64,000 nucleotides of DNA, from the NCBI GenBank assembly GCA_016710885.1, contig JADJUC010000006.1:75331-139330 (forward strand). Direction: 5' to 3'. Made by a program: the position numbers and the translations under genes. Of this stretch, positions 37,911 through 46,175 are shown piece by piece. The stretch is from Candidatus Proximibacter danicus. Lineage in GTDB: Bacteria > Pseudomonadota > Gammaproteobacteria > Burkholderiales > Rhodocyclaceae. Position 1 is the stretch's first letter, and each line of letters opens with the position of its first letter. Under the pieces are notes generated by a model, which saw nothing but the letters and a program-made list of their open reading frames with translations, did no database searches and was not told the DNA's origin.

Positions 37911-38127
37911 TCAGGGTTCGCGGCGTTGGTGCCAGTAGCGGATGATAACGATACGTTGCGCCTCCAGGTAGATCGGGTGCCCGGCGCCGGGGGTTGTTTC
38001 GCAATCACTCGTGCCTTTGGTGCCTACAATTCTGAACGCATCGCTTCACCGGCGACTTCAGCCAGAGGCAAGCGCGGACAAATAGTCGCGCTCTGCCAAT
38101 CGCGACCATTCAAGCGGCTTGTTGGGC
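37911..38127 (-). pseudogene. Remnant of a ParE/RelE-type toxin gene
   Basis: Two pieces of a ParE/RelE-like protein in different frames fill the gap between yebC and the DMT gene. The 5' piece begins at the ATG at 38125-38127 and reads MPNKPLEWSRLAERDYLSAL, then stops at TGA. The 3' piece, ending at 37911, reads HPIYLEAQRIVIIRYWHQRREP, the typical ParE C-terminus. The central region is lost or garbled and no antitoxin is evident upstream. It is most likely a dead toxin-antitoxin locus. The family call rests on these two short stretches. Confidence 0.5.
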
Positions 38128-38214
38128 ATGCCGGGTTATCACCGGCGGCCTTGGGGCGGGGGCGGTGGGAGTTGTGCTCAAAGCATTTTCGGAAGTGGTC
38201 AGGCCCGTTGGTTT

Positions 38215-38940
38215 CTACTCTTCAATGACGACGCTGGTGTAAACCTCCTGAACGTCGTCGAGGGCCTCGATGGCGTCCAGCAGGCGCTGCATTTTGGCGC
38301 CTTCGTCACCGGAGAGTTCGGTCTCGTTCTCGGCCTTCATCGTTACCTGGCCGAATTCAGGCTTGAAGCCCGCTGCTTCCAGCGCTTCCTTCACTGCCAG
38401 GTAGTCGCCGGGGCCGGTAATGACTTCGATCGAACCGTCGTCGTTGGTCATCACGTCCTCGGCGCCGGCTTCGATGGCAGCGTCCATCAGCTTGCCTTCG
38501 TCGGTACCCGGCGCAAACAGCATCTGGCCGCAGTGCTTGAACTGGAAGGCGACGCAGCCGTCGGTGCCCATGTTGCCGCCATACTTGTTGAAGGCGTGGC
38601 GAACGTCGGCAACGGTACGCGTCTTGTTGTCGGTCAGGCAGTCGACCATGACGGCGGCGCCGCCGATGCCGTAACCCTCGTAGCGAACTTCGATGTAGTC
38701 GACGCCTTCGAGTTCGCCGGTGCCTTTCTTGATCGCGGTGTCGATCTTGTCCTTGGGCATGTTGATGGCCTTGCCCTTGTCGATGGCCACACGCAGCCGT
38801 GGGTTGAAGGCGGCATCGCCTCCGCCCATCTTGGCGGAGACGGTGATTTCCTTGGCGATCTTGGAGAAGGCTGCGCCCCGCTTTTCATCCTGGCGACCCT
38901 TGCGGTGCTGGATGTTGGCCCATTTGCTGTGTCCTGCCAT
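38215..38940 (-). CDS. yebC: YebC/PmpR-family protein (transcription/translation regulator)
   Basis: A 241-residue protein starting MAGHSKWANIQHRKGRQDEKRG, the invariant TACO1/YebC N-terminus, and containing DKIDTAIKKGTGE and VMTNDDGSIEVIT. Family members were first described as DNA-binding regulators. More recent work assigns YebC a role in relieving ribosome stalling at proline-rich stretches. Full length with no anomalies. In many proteobacteria it lies next to ruvC; here a transporter and a toxin remnant intervene. Confidence 0.95.
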   Translation of the reverse strand: MAGHSKWANIQHRKGRQDEKRGAAFSKIAKEITVSAKMGGGDAAFNPRLRVAIDKGKAINMPKDKIDTAIKKGTGELEGVDYIEVRYEGYGIGGAAVMVDCLTDNKTRTVADVRHAFNKYGGNMGTDGCVAFQFKHCGQMLFAPGTDEGKLMDAAIEAGAEDVMTNDDGSIEVITGPGDYLAVKEALEAAGFKPEFGQVTMKAENETELSGDEGAKMQRLLDAIEALDDVQEVYTSVVIEE

Positions 38941-39031
38941 GACTGTCCTCTAGCTGAAAACGATACCGCGCCCGGTGGGGCGCGGCGAAGGCCAGATTAT
39001 ACCGATTTGGCAGCCAGGCCGCCGCCGCTGG

Positions 39032-40504
39032 CTATTTGGCTGCCGGCGCGGGCGAGGTCTCTTTCAGTGCAGAACGGCGCGCCTCCAGTGTCTCCAGTTG
39101 CAGCTTGTAGGCGGTGTAATACTTGTAGATGTTGCGCACGTAACCGACCGTTTCCTGGCCGACGCGCTTGGCGGCGATCAGCTCAACGTTGTTGAACCAC
39201 TTGTCCGGGTTCAGCCCTTCCTTTTCGGCTTCCTTGCGCAGTCTGGCGATGCGGCCCGGGCCAGCGTTGTAGGCGGCGAAAGCGAACAGGGTGCGGTTGG
39301 TATCGTCGAAGTCGGCATCGGCAAAATAGGTGTCGAGCAGCTTGCGCATGTATTTGATGCCGCCATGCACGTTGGCCTCCGCCTGCGTGATGTCGCCGAC
39401 ACCGAGCTCCTTGCCGGTCGCCGGCATGATCTGCATGATGCCGATGGCGCCGACATGGCTCTTGGCATTCTGGTTCAGACCGGATTCCTGGAAGCCCTGT
39501 GCGGTCATCATCAGGTAGTCGAACTGGTAGCGTTCGCCATAGACCTTGAAGAGTGCGACCGATTGCTCGAAGCGCTGCCAGTCGGCTTCGACGGTCGCGT
39601 TTTTCAAACCCTTCTGGCGCTTCTGGAAGGCAGCCATGCGCTGCGTGACAGAGCCCATGATCTTGCGCTGATCGGCAAGAAACTCGTTGACGATGGCCGC
39701 CAGCTGCGGACTGTTCTGGCGGAACGCCCAGCCGACGCGACCGCCTTCATTCAGCTTTAGCGTGTCATGGACCTTGAGCCCGGTCAGCATGCCGGCCCAG
39801 AGATCAGCTTTCCAGTCGTCGACGACGATGATGCCGATCATGCCGGCATTCGCCATATCCATCAGGTCTTCGTCTTCGAGCGCATCGGGCATCAGGCGCA
39901 GCACCATCTGCGGCTTGCCGGCCTGCCGGAATTTTTCGTTGAGGCGTTTGAGGCTCTCGTGATAGCTGCTCGCCGGGCGGACATAGACTTCCTTGCCGGC
40001 CAGATCGTCAAGGCTGGAGAGCGCCGGTGCGACCGGGCCGGTAACAACCACTTCGTCAACATTGAGATCGATCGGGTTCGAAAAATCCACTCTGGCGTCG
40101 CGCTCGGCAGTAATTGTCAGGTTGCCGGCGGCGATATCGGCCTTGCCGTCGATGATCGCCGGCAGCATGCGGTCACGGGTGACCGGGATGGCATAAACCG
40201 TGATCGGGTGGGCGCCGGTTTTGTACTTCTTGTTCAACCAACGCTCGAACGCCTGGATGTTCTCTGCCGTGAGGCCGCGCTGGACACCCTTGTCGTTGAA
40301 GAATAGCGTGCGGCTGTAGGGTACGGCGATACGGACCATGCGACGCTTCTTCATCGCCTCGAAGTCGCCCTTGAATACTTTGGCTTCCAGCGACAGGACG
40401 GCCTTTGCCGGCGCTTTCGTTTCCGCTGCCTGGCTGGGGAGGGCGCCTGCGAAAAGGGCGATGGCGGCAAGAGAAAGAAAAAGACGCAGGGAGTATGTTT
40501 GCAT
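39032..40504 (-). CDS. MltF-like lytic transglycosylase with solute-binding domain
   Basis: A 490-residue exported protein. The signal peptide (MQTYSLRLFLSLAAIALFAGALPSQA) is followed by a family-3 periplasmic solute-binding domain (residues 50-290) and an SLT lytic transglycosylase domain (305-460). The catalytic glutamate is in QGFQESGLN, with GIMQIMPATG and AFAAYNAGPGRIARLR motifs downstream. It cleaves peptidoglycan glycan strands, and the N-terminal domain probably senses muropeptides. No lipobox is seen. Confidence 0.92.
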   Translation of the reverse strand: MQTYSLRLFLSLAAIALFAGALPSQAAETKAPAKAVLSLEAKVFKGDFEAMKKRRMVRIAVPYSRTLFFNDKGVQRGLTAENIQAFERWLNKKYKTGAHPITVYAIPVTRDRMLPAIIDGKADIAAGNLTITAERDARVDFSNPIDLNVDEVVVTGPVAPALSSLDDLAGKEVYVRPASSYHESLKRLNEKFRQAGKPQMVLRLMPDALEDEDLMDMANAGMIGIIVVDDWKADLWAGMLTGLKVHDTLKLNEGGRVGWAFRQNSPQLAAIVNEFLADQRKIMGSVTQRMAAFQKRQKGLKNATVEADWQRFEQSVALFKVYGERYQFDYLMMTAQGFQESGLNQNAKSHVGAIGIMQIMPATGKELGVGDITQAEANVHGGIKYMRKLLDTYFADADFDDTNRTLFAFAAYNAGPGRIARLRKEAEKEGLNPDKWFNNVELIAAKRVGQETVGYVRNIYKYYTAYKLQLETLEARRSALKETSPAPAAK

Positions 40505-40572
40505 GCCAGTGTCCAGAGACTTTTACGCTGTTAGAATCCTTCGATCATACCCCTTGAAGGCCCCTTATCATC

Positions 40573-42075
40573 ATGATTCCGCCGCTGACCATCGCCCGCC
40601 ATGCTGGCACCGACCTTGCCCTGCTGCCTGCACTCGCCAACCGCCACGGCCTGATTACCGGCGCCACCGGCACTGGCAAGACCATCACCCTGCAGGTATT
40701 GGCCGAGCGTTTTTCCAGCATCGGCGTGCCGGTGTTCATGGCCGACGTGAAGGGCGACCTCTCCGGGGTTGCCGCCGCCGGTGTCGAATCGCCAAAGCTG
40801 GCTGAGCGGCTGAAATCACTGGGTGTCACCGACTGGGCGCCGGCGACCTTCCCCGCCGCCTTCTGGGATGTCTATGGCGCTGCCGGCCACCCGGTGCGCG
40901 CGACCATCTCCGACATGGGGCCGATCCTGCTTTCACGCCTCCTGAACCTCAACGACACCCAGGCCGGCGTGCTGCAACTGGTGTTCAAGATTGCCGACGA
41001 CCAGGGCCTGCTGCTGCTTGACCTCAAGGACCTGCGGGCGATGGTCCAGCACGTCGGCGAGAACGCCAAATCCTTCACCACCGAATACGGCAACGTGTCT
41101 GCGGCCTCCATCGGCGCCATCCAGCGCAACCTGCTGACGCTCGGCGAGCAGGGCGGCGAGGCCTTCTTCGGCGAGCCGATGCTCGACATCAACGACCTGA
41201 TGCAGACCGTCGATGGCAAAGGCGTCATCAACGTGCTGGCCGCCGACAAGCTGATGTCCAGCCCGCGCCTCTACTCGACCTTCCTGCTCTGGCTGCTGGC
41301 TGAACTGTTCGAGCAGTTGCCCGAGGTTGGCGATGTGGACAAGCCGAAGCTCGTCTTCTTCTTCGACGAGGCGCATCTGCTCTTCAACGAAGCGCCGCCG
41401 GCACTGCTGGAAAAGATCGAGCAGGTGGTGCGCCTGATCCGCTCCAAGGGCGTCGGCGTCTATTTCGTGACGCAGAACCCGCTCGACATCCCGGACAAGG
41501 TGCTCGGCCAGCTGGGCAACCGCGTGCAGCATGCGCTGCGCGCCTTCACCCCGCGCGACCAGAAGGCGGTGAAAACCGCCGCCGAAACCCTGCGTGCCAA
41601 CCCGGCTTTCGATGCGGCGGCGGTCATTACCGAACTCGGTGTCGGTGAAGCACTGGTTTCCTTCCTCGACGAGAAGGGTCGGCCGACCATCGTCGAACGC
41701 GCCTTCATCCTGCCGCCCGCTTCGCGTATCGGCCCGCTGTCGGCGGATGAGCGGCAGGCGGTAGTCAAGGGCTCGCTGGTTTATGGCGTGTACGAGAAAG
41801 CTGAAGATCGCGAATCGGCTTACGAAAAACTCAAGGCTCAGCCAGCCGCCACCGAGACAGCACCGGCTCCCACCGAAGCTCAAGCTGAGGGTGGTGGCTG
41901 GCTGGATGGCTTGGGCAGCATCTTTGGTGGTGGAGCCAAACCCGCTGCACGCGGTCGCGAAGGTGTCGTCGAGGCGGCAGCGAAGAGTGCCGCGCGCGCC
42001 ATCGGCTCGCAGGTTGGTCGCGAAATCATTCGTGGCGTGCTCGGCTCCATCCTCGGCGGTGGCCGTCGACGGTGA
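40573..42075 (+). CDS. HerA-like ATPase (DUF853, YjgR family)
   Basis: A 500-residue cytoplasmic ATPase of the HerA/FtsK superfamily. It has Walker A GATGTGKT near residue 33, a Walker B region LVFFFDEAHLLFNEAPPALLEKIEQVVRLIRSKGVGVYF and an arginine-rich sensor. The C-terminal extension is Gly/Ala-rich (from EGGGWLDGLGSIFGGG). Its length matches E. coli YjgR. The role is unknown; DNA-translocating ATPases are the nearest characterised relatives. Its stop overlaps the next start (GTGA). Confidence 0.93.
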   Translation: MIPPLTIARHAGTDLALLPALANRHGLITGATGTGKTITLQVLAERFSSIGVPVFMADVKGDLSGVAAAGVESPKLAERLKSLGVTDWAPATFPAAFWDVYGAAGHPVRATISDMGPILLSRLLNLNDTQAGVLQLVFKIADDQGLLLLDLKDLRAMVQHVGENAKSFTTEYGNVSAASIGAIQRNLLTLGEQGGEAFFGEPMLDINDLMQTVDGKGVINVLAADKLMSSPRLYSTFLLWLLAELFEQLPEVGDVDKPKLVFFFDEAHLLFNEAPPALLEKIEQVVRLIRSKGVGVYFVTQNPLDIPDKVLGQLGNRVQHALRAFTPRDQKAVKTAAETLRANPAFDAAAVITELGVGEALVSFLDEKGRPTIVERAFILPPASRIGPLSADERQAVVKGSLVYGVYEKAEDRESAYEKLKAQPAATETAPAPTEAQAEGGGWLDGLGSIFGGGAKPAARGREGVVEAAAKSAARAIGSQVGREIIRGVLGSILGGGRRR

Positions 42076-42455
42076 CGCGCGCTACACCGGCGCTGAAAAC
42101 AGCTCGCCGCTGCTACGGCCACCTCGCCGGCGAGGCCGGCATCGTGCTGCGCGAAATGCTTGAAGCGGCAGGCTACCTGCGGCTGCAGGACGGCGCTTAC
42201 CGCCTCACCGACAGTGGCCGGCGTTGGGCCGAAACGCTGGGCCTCGAGACCGACGACCGCGATCCGGCGAAGTATGCGCGGAGGTGCCTGGACTGGACGG
42301 AAAAGCGGCCACACATCGGCGGCCGCCTCGGGCGTGCGCTGCTCGAGCGCCTGATCGAAACCGGTGCCATTGTGGCCGGCGAGGGGCGGGAGCTGCGAGG
42401 GGCCGTGGCCGGTAGTGGCAGTGGAATCGACTTTAGGACGGTGTTGGCGATCTGA
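42072..42455 (+). CDS. C-terminal fragment of an ArsR-type regulator, HTH missing
   Basis: A 127-residue ORF resembling the C-terminal half of long ArsR-family regulators (ARRCYGHLAGEAGIVLREMLEAAGYLRL...ARRCLDWTEKRPHIGGRLGRALLERL). The N-terminal winged helix expected in the family is absent. The only available start is a GTG overlapping the stop of the HerA-like gene, so translation would be coupled. Either a truncated remnant or a small effector-binding protein in its own right. Confidence in expression is moderate. Confidence 0.6.
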   Translation: MTRATPALKTARRCYGHLAGEAGIVLREMLEAAGYLRLQDGAYRLTDSGRRWAETLGLETDDRDPAKYARRCLDWTEKRPHIGGRLGRALLERLIETGAIVAGEGRELRGAVAGSGSGIDFRTVLAI

Positions 42456-42593
42456 TCTCTGTACTTTGTTTTGCTTTTGCCTCAGCCATCGGCGTGTCGC
42501 CGATGCGGATTTCGCATGTGCTGAAAGGGGCGCGGCCAGTCGTCGTCGAGCTGGGGGTGCGTGAATTCGCCGCTACCTGATTTTCCTCACGCT

Positions 42594-43757
42594 TCAACCT
42601 GCGGCAAGCATTTCTGCCAGCGCCACCAGCGGCAACACCTCGATATCCGCTGCCAGTGGATACCGTTCCGCTCCCGGATAGACGACGAATTCCCGCTCCG
42701 GCTCCAGATCGACACAGGCGGCGTGGAAGCCGCGCTCGACTTTCGGCGACAGGCTGCGCTTGATTTCGATGGCCCAGTGTCGACCGTCCGGCCAGGTCAG
42801 CAACAGGTCGATTTCGGCGCCGCCGCCGGTGCGATAGAAGGAGGCGTCGACGCCCTCCGGGGCGACAGCGATCAAGTTCTCGACGACGAAGCATTCCCAA
42901 CTCTGGCCGACGACCATGTGCGCAAGCAGGGTGTCCTTGTCCGGGATGCCGAGCAGTGCGTGGACAAGGCCGCTGTCGCGCACGTAAACCTTGGGCGATT
43001 TGACGAGTCGCTTGCCGACGTTGCCGTGCCAGGGCGGCAGGCGACGAACGAGCAGCAGGTCGACAAGCAGATCGAGGTAGTTGCCAACGGTTTTCACGTC
43101 GATGCCGAGGTTGCGCGCGAATTGCGCGGTGTTGAGCAGGCCGCCCTGGTGGTGGGCGAGCATGATCCAGAAACGGCGCAGTGTTTCTGCGGCGATGCGC
43201 GGGCCGAACTGCGGGATGTCGCGTTCGAGGTAGCTGCGGATGAAATTCTGTCGCCAGCGTAGGCTGGTGGCAGTGTCCTTTGCGAGCAGGCTTTCAGGAA
43301 AACCGCCGCGTAGCCAGAGGTCGTCGATTGGCAGATGCCGGGTTTCGAGTGCGTCGAAGGGGCCGAGTTCCAGATAAGCGATGCGTCCGGCGAGGGTTTC
43401 GCCGGACTGCTTGAGCAGATCGAGCGAGGCCGAACCGAGGAGCAGAAACTGTCCGCTGCGTCGTCCGGCGCGGCGCGCGCGGTCGATCAGCCCGCGCAAG
43501 CTGGGGAACAAGCCCGGCGCACGGTGGACTTCATCAAGGATGACCAGCCGGTGCTGCTGTTCGGCAAGGTACAACTCGGCCTGCGCCAGCCGGGCGCGAT
43601 CCTGCTCCGACTCCAGATCGAGATATAGCGCCTTTTGTGCCTCGCCGCACTCCAGCGCGAGCGTGGTTTTTCCGGACTGGCGCGGGCCGAGCAGGGCTAC
43701 GGCCGGCATTTCAGTAAGCGCTTCGGCGAGTTTTGTAGTCAGGCGACGCTTTATCAT
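42594..43757 (-). CDS. AAA-family ATPase with DUF4143 domain
   Basis: A 387-residue protein with an N-terminal P-loop domain (ALLGPRQSGKTTLAL; Walker B RLVILDEVHRAPGLF) and the C-terminal DUF4143 domain with a nuclease-like fold (GGGAEIDLLLTWPDGRHWAIEIKRS). Such genes are widespread, often mobile or defence-associated, but lack a defined function. I chose the ATG at 43755-43757 (MIKRRLTTKLAEAL); an upstream TTG adds 12 residues. Confidence 0.9.
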   Translation of the reverse strand: MIKRRLTTKLAEALTEMPAVALLGPRQSGKTTLALECGEAQKALYLDLESEQDRARLAQAELYLAEQQHRLVILDEVHRAPGLFPSLRGLIDRARRAGRRSGQFLLLGSASLDLLKQSGETLAGRIAYLELGPFDALETRHLPIDDLWLRGGFPESLLAKDTATSLRWRQNFIRSYLERDIPQFGPRIAAETLRRFWIMLAHHQGGLLNTAQFARNLGIDVKTVGNYLDLLVDLLLVRRLPPWHGNVGKRLVKSPKVYVRDSGLVHALLGIPDKDTLLAHMVVGQSWECFVVENLIAVAPEGVDASFYRTGGGAEIDLLLTWPDGRHWAIEIKRSLSPKVERGFHAACVDLEPEREFVVYPGAERYPLAADIEVLPLVALAEMLAAG

Positions 43758-43827
43758 CCTTGCAATTCTGGGATATCGCTCCCTGTTTTGCAAGGATAAA
43801 TCACTTTCCGTCGCCGGCAGGCGAGCG

Positions 43828-44172
43828 TTACACCTTCTTCAGGAAACAAGCCTTCAACATGTAATTGCCGACATCCATCTTGCAATCGACCTCATGGTCG
43901 CCATCGCCGACGAGGCGGATGCTCTTTACCTTGGTGCCTTGCTTCAGCGTGGTCGAGGAGCCCTTGACCTTCAGATCCTTGATCAGCACCACCGCGTCGC
44001 CGTCCTGCAGCACATTGCCGTTGGCGTCGCGGACGATGCGTGCATCGTCGCCCGAAGCGGCGGCGCCTTCAGCCGCCGGCCATTCGAAGCCGCAATCGGC
44101 GCAGACGTAGTTGGCGCCATCCGGGTAGGTGTTTTCGAGCGTGCATTGCGGGCAGGGCGGGGTGGCGGACAT
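43828..44172 (-). CDS. yjdM: YjdM/PhnA-family zinc-ribbon protein
   Basis: A 114-residue protein with an N-terminal zinc ribbon (PPCPQC...YVCADC) and the C-terminal PhnA domain (VRDANGNVLQDGDAVVLIKDLKVKGSSTTLKQGTKVKSIRL). Originally named alkylphosphonate-uptake protein, but no phosphonate genes are nearby and the real function is uncertain. Full length. Confidence 0.92.
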   Translation of the reverse strand: MSATPPCPQCTLENTYPDGANYVCADCGFEWPAAEGAAASGDDARIVRDANGNVLQDGDAVVLIKDLKVKGSSTTLKQGTKVKSIRLVGDGDHEVDCKMDVGNYMLKACFLKKV

Positions 44173-44311
44173 GGCGGATTCCTGTGGGCGTATGGCTTCA
44201 AGGCTGCGCAGTATAACAGCCGGGCCGCAACACCCAGCCGCGTCCAGCGCTGGCTATTGTGCATCCAGAAATGACGATAGAATGCCGCGATCAATGACTC
44301 CGGAGGGAACC

Positions 44312-45619
44312 GTGAGCGCACAAATAACGCAGATTGCCGTACCGGAGATCACGCCATTCTGGCAACGCATGCCCAAGTTCTTTCTCTATCCGCTGCACAC
44401 CGAGCCGCTGCTCTACATGGGGTTTCTGGCGGCGGCGACCTTGCTCGGCTTTGTGCTGCCGGTACCCAGCCCGTTTGACCATCTGATCGTTCATGCCGGA
44501 GTCTGGCTGGCCTTCATCCGCTATGCCTACAAGACCTTGGACCAAACCGCACGCGGCCTGTTGACACCGGACCAGCACAAATTCGAGGCTGACCCGGAGC
44601 GCACCAATCTGCCCTATAAGCAGTTCGGCATCTTCATGGTGATGGGCTTCGCGCTGAGTGTGGCCCAGTCCATGGGCGGTCTGGTTCTTGGCGCCGTCGC
44701 CATCTTCGCCACGCTGGCGATGCCGGCGAGCGTGATGATCCTGGCACTGACACGCAGCTTCTGGGCAGGGCTTAACCCGCTCGGCGTGATGTCAATGATG
44801 AGCATGATCGGCCTGCCCTATCTCGGCCTTTGCGCCTTTCTCTTCCTCCTGATGGCGAGCGAGCAGGCACTGAGCATGTTCCTCGCGCCCCTGGTCTCGC
44901 CGTGGCTGCTCCTGCCCGTGGTCAACTTTGTGGCCATGTATTTCACGCTGATTATGTTCAACATGATGGGCTATGTGGTGCATCAGTATCATGGTGCGCT
45001 GGGCGTCGATCAGGATGCAAAGGCGGGGCCGGCCGCAGGTGCCAAGGAAGAATCCGGTGCAGAGGCGATCGGGCGCCTGGTGGGCGCGGGCCAGATCGAC
45101 CAGGCGCTGGAACTGGCCTACGAAGAACAGCGCATCGCGCCGGAAAACCTCGCCGTGCAACAGCGTTACCACAAGCTGCTGCAGCTCGCGGGGCGCACCG
45201 ACCGGCTGTTGTCACATGGCCCACGTTACCTGTCGCTGCTGCTTAAGAAAGGCATGGGCGGTGATGCGCTTGCCCTGTACAAGCTGATGCAAGGCCACAA
45301 CGAAAAATTTGAAACCGAGCAGCCGGCACAGTTGCTGGAGTTGGCCGAGGCCGCGCGCAAGGCGCGGGACTTTACGCAGGCGCTGGCACTGGTCAAAGGT
45401 TTCGACAAACGCTTTCCGCGCAACCCGGCAATCCCCTCGGTGTATCTGTTTGCCGCGAAAATCCTCAGCGAAAACTACAAACAGGAGTCAGGTGCAAGGC
45501 AGATTCTCAACACGCTGACGGAACGCTATCCGGAACATCCTGCGGGTATCGAAGCGCGCCAGTACTTGGCGGTGCTCGACAAGCTGGCGCAGTCCGCGCC
45601 TTCAGCCGTTGGGGCGTGA
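44312..45619 (+). CDS. Polytopic membrane protein with C-terminal helical (TPR-like) domain
   Basis: A 435-residue protein. The first 260 residues hold about six hydrophobic helices arranged in pairs. The C-terminal 170 residues are soluble and TPR-like (QIDQALELAYEEQRIAPENLAVQQRYHKLLQLAG...ALALVKGFDKRFPRNPAIPSVY). I chose the GTG at 44312-44314 because of the strong GGAGGG site at 44302-44307; an upstream in-frame ATG at 44294 is possible. I do not recognise a functional family. It may be coupled to the small membrane protein downstream. Confidence 0.8.
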   Translation: MSAQITQIAVPEITPFWQRMPKFFLYPLHTEPLLYMGFLAAATLLGFVLPVPSPFDHLIVHAGVWLAFIRYAYKTLDQTARGLLTPDQHKFEADPERTNLPYKQFGIFMVMGFALSVAQSMGGLVLGAVAIFATLAMPASVMILALTRSFWAGLNPLGVMSMMSMIGLPYLGLCAFLFLLMASEQALSMFLAPLVSPWLLLPVVNFVAMYFTLIMFNMMGYVVHQYHGALGVDQDAKAGPAAGAKEESGAEAIGRLVGAGQIDQALELAYEEQRIAPENLAVQQRYHKLLQLAGRTDRLLSHGPRYLSLLLKKGMGGDALALYKLMQGHNEKFETEQPAQLLELAEAARKARDFTQALALVKGFDKRFPRNPAIPSVYLFAAKILSENYKQESGARQILNTLTERYPEHPAGIEARQYLAVLDKLAQSAPSAVGA

Positions 45620-45741
45620 TATTCCAAGGCAGCATTAAACATGATACGGCTTCTCAATTCACACTCCGCCCACATTCTCTGTGTCGCCTATATGTGCGGC
45701 AGGCAGGGTGTTCTTTATCCTGGAATTTAGGTGTGCAAGCC

Positions 45742-46071
45742 ATGCGCCTCCGCATATTTTTCTTTTCAATGCTACTGATCTGCGGATTGGCGTACCGCTA
45801 TATGAATTTTGAATCCCCGTCTCCGCTTGAAAATGCCGTATGGCCTTCCCTGTTTTGCGTCACATTCTTAATCTGTTTCATTTTGGTGAGTGCTTGGTTC
45901 GTCAGCCTCGTGAACCGATTGAACGATAGTCTCTTCGGTACTAAATCGCGCTATTCCAGCACTGCGAGTAATAGCGATGGTTCCTGGGGGAGCTATAGCG
46001 GTAGCGACTATGGTGGAAGTGGAAGTTGTGGGGATGGCGGTGGAGGTGGGGATGGCGGCGGCGGTGATTAG
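45742..46071 (+). CDS. Small two-helix membrane protein with Gly/Ser-rich tail
   Basis: A 109-residue protein with two transmembrane segments (MRLRIFFFSMLLICGLAY and SLFCVTFLICFILVSAWFVSLV) and a repetitive tail rich in Ser, Gly and Asp ending GDGGGGGDGGGGD. The in-frame start at 45616 adds 42 residues without a membrane or signal pattern, so I chose the ATG at 45742. The tail resembles proteins of the TPM/YgcG type but the domain itself is missing. Function unknown; base composition is less GC-rich than its neighbours. Confidence 0.6.
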   Translation: MRLRIFFFSMLLICGLAYRYMNFESPSPLENAVWPSLFCVTFLICFILVSAWFVSLVNRLNDSLFGTKSRYSSTASNSDGSWGSYSGSDYGGSGSCGDGGGGGDGGGGD

Positions 46072-46175
46072 CAGCAACTTTACGTCGTTCCGCCATCTCT
46101 CGCCTTTTGTCAGAGTCGTCGTGCTCGGCCTTCTCATGCCCGGCGAGTGCTTCCAAGCTGAATCGAAGCCTGAAG

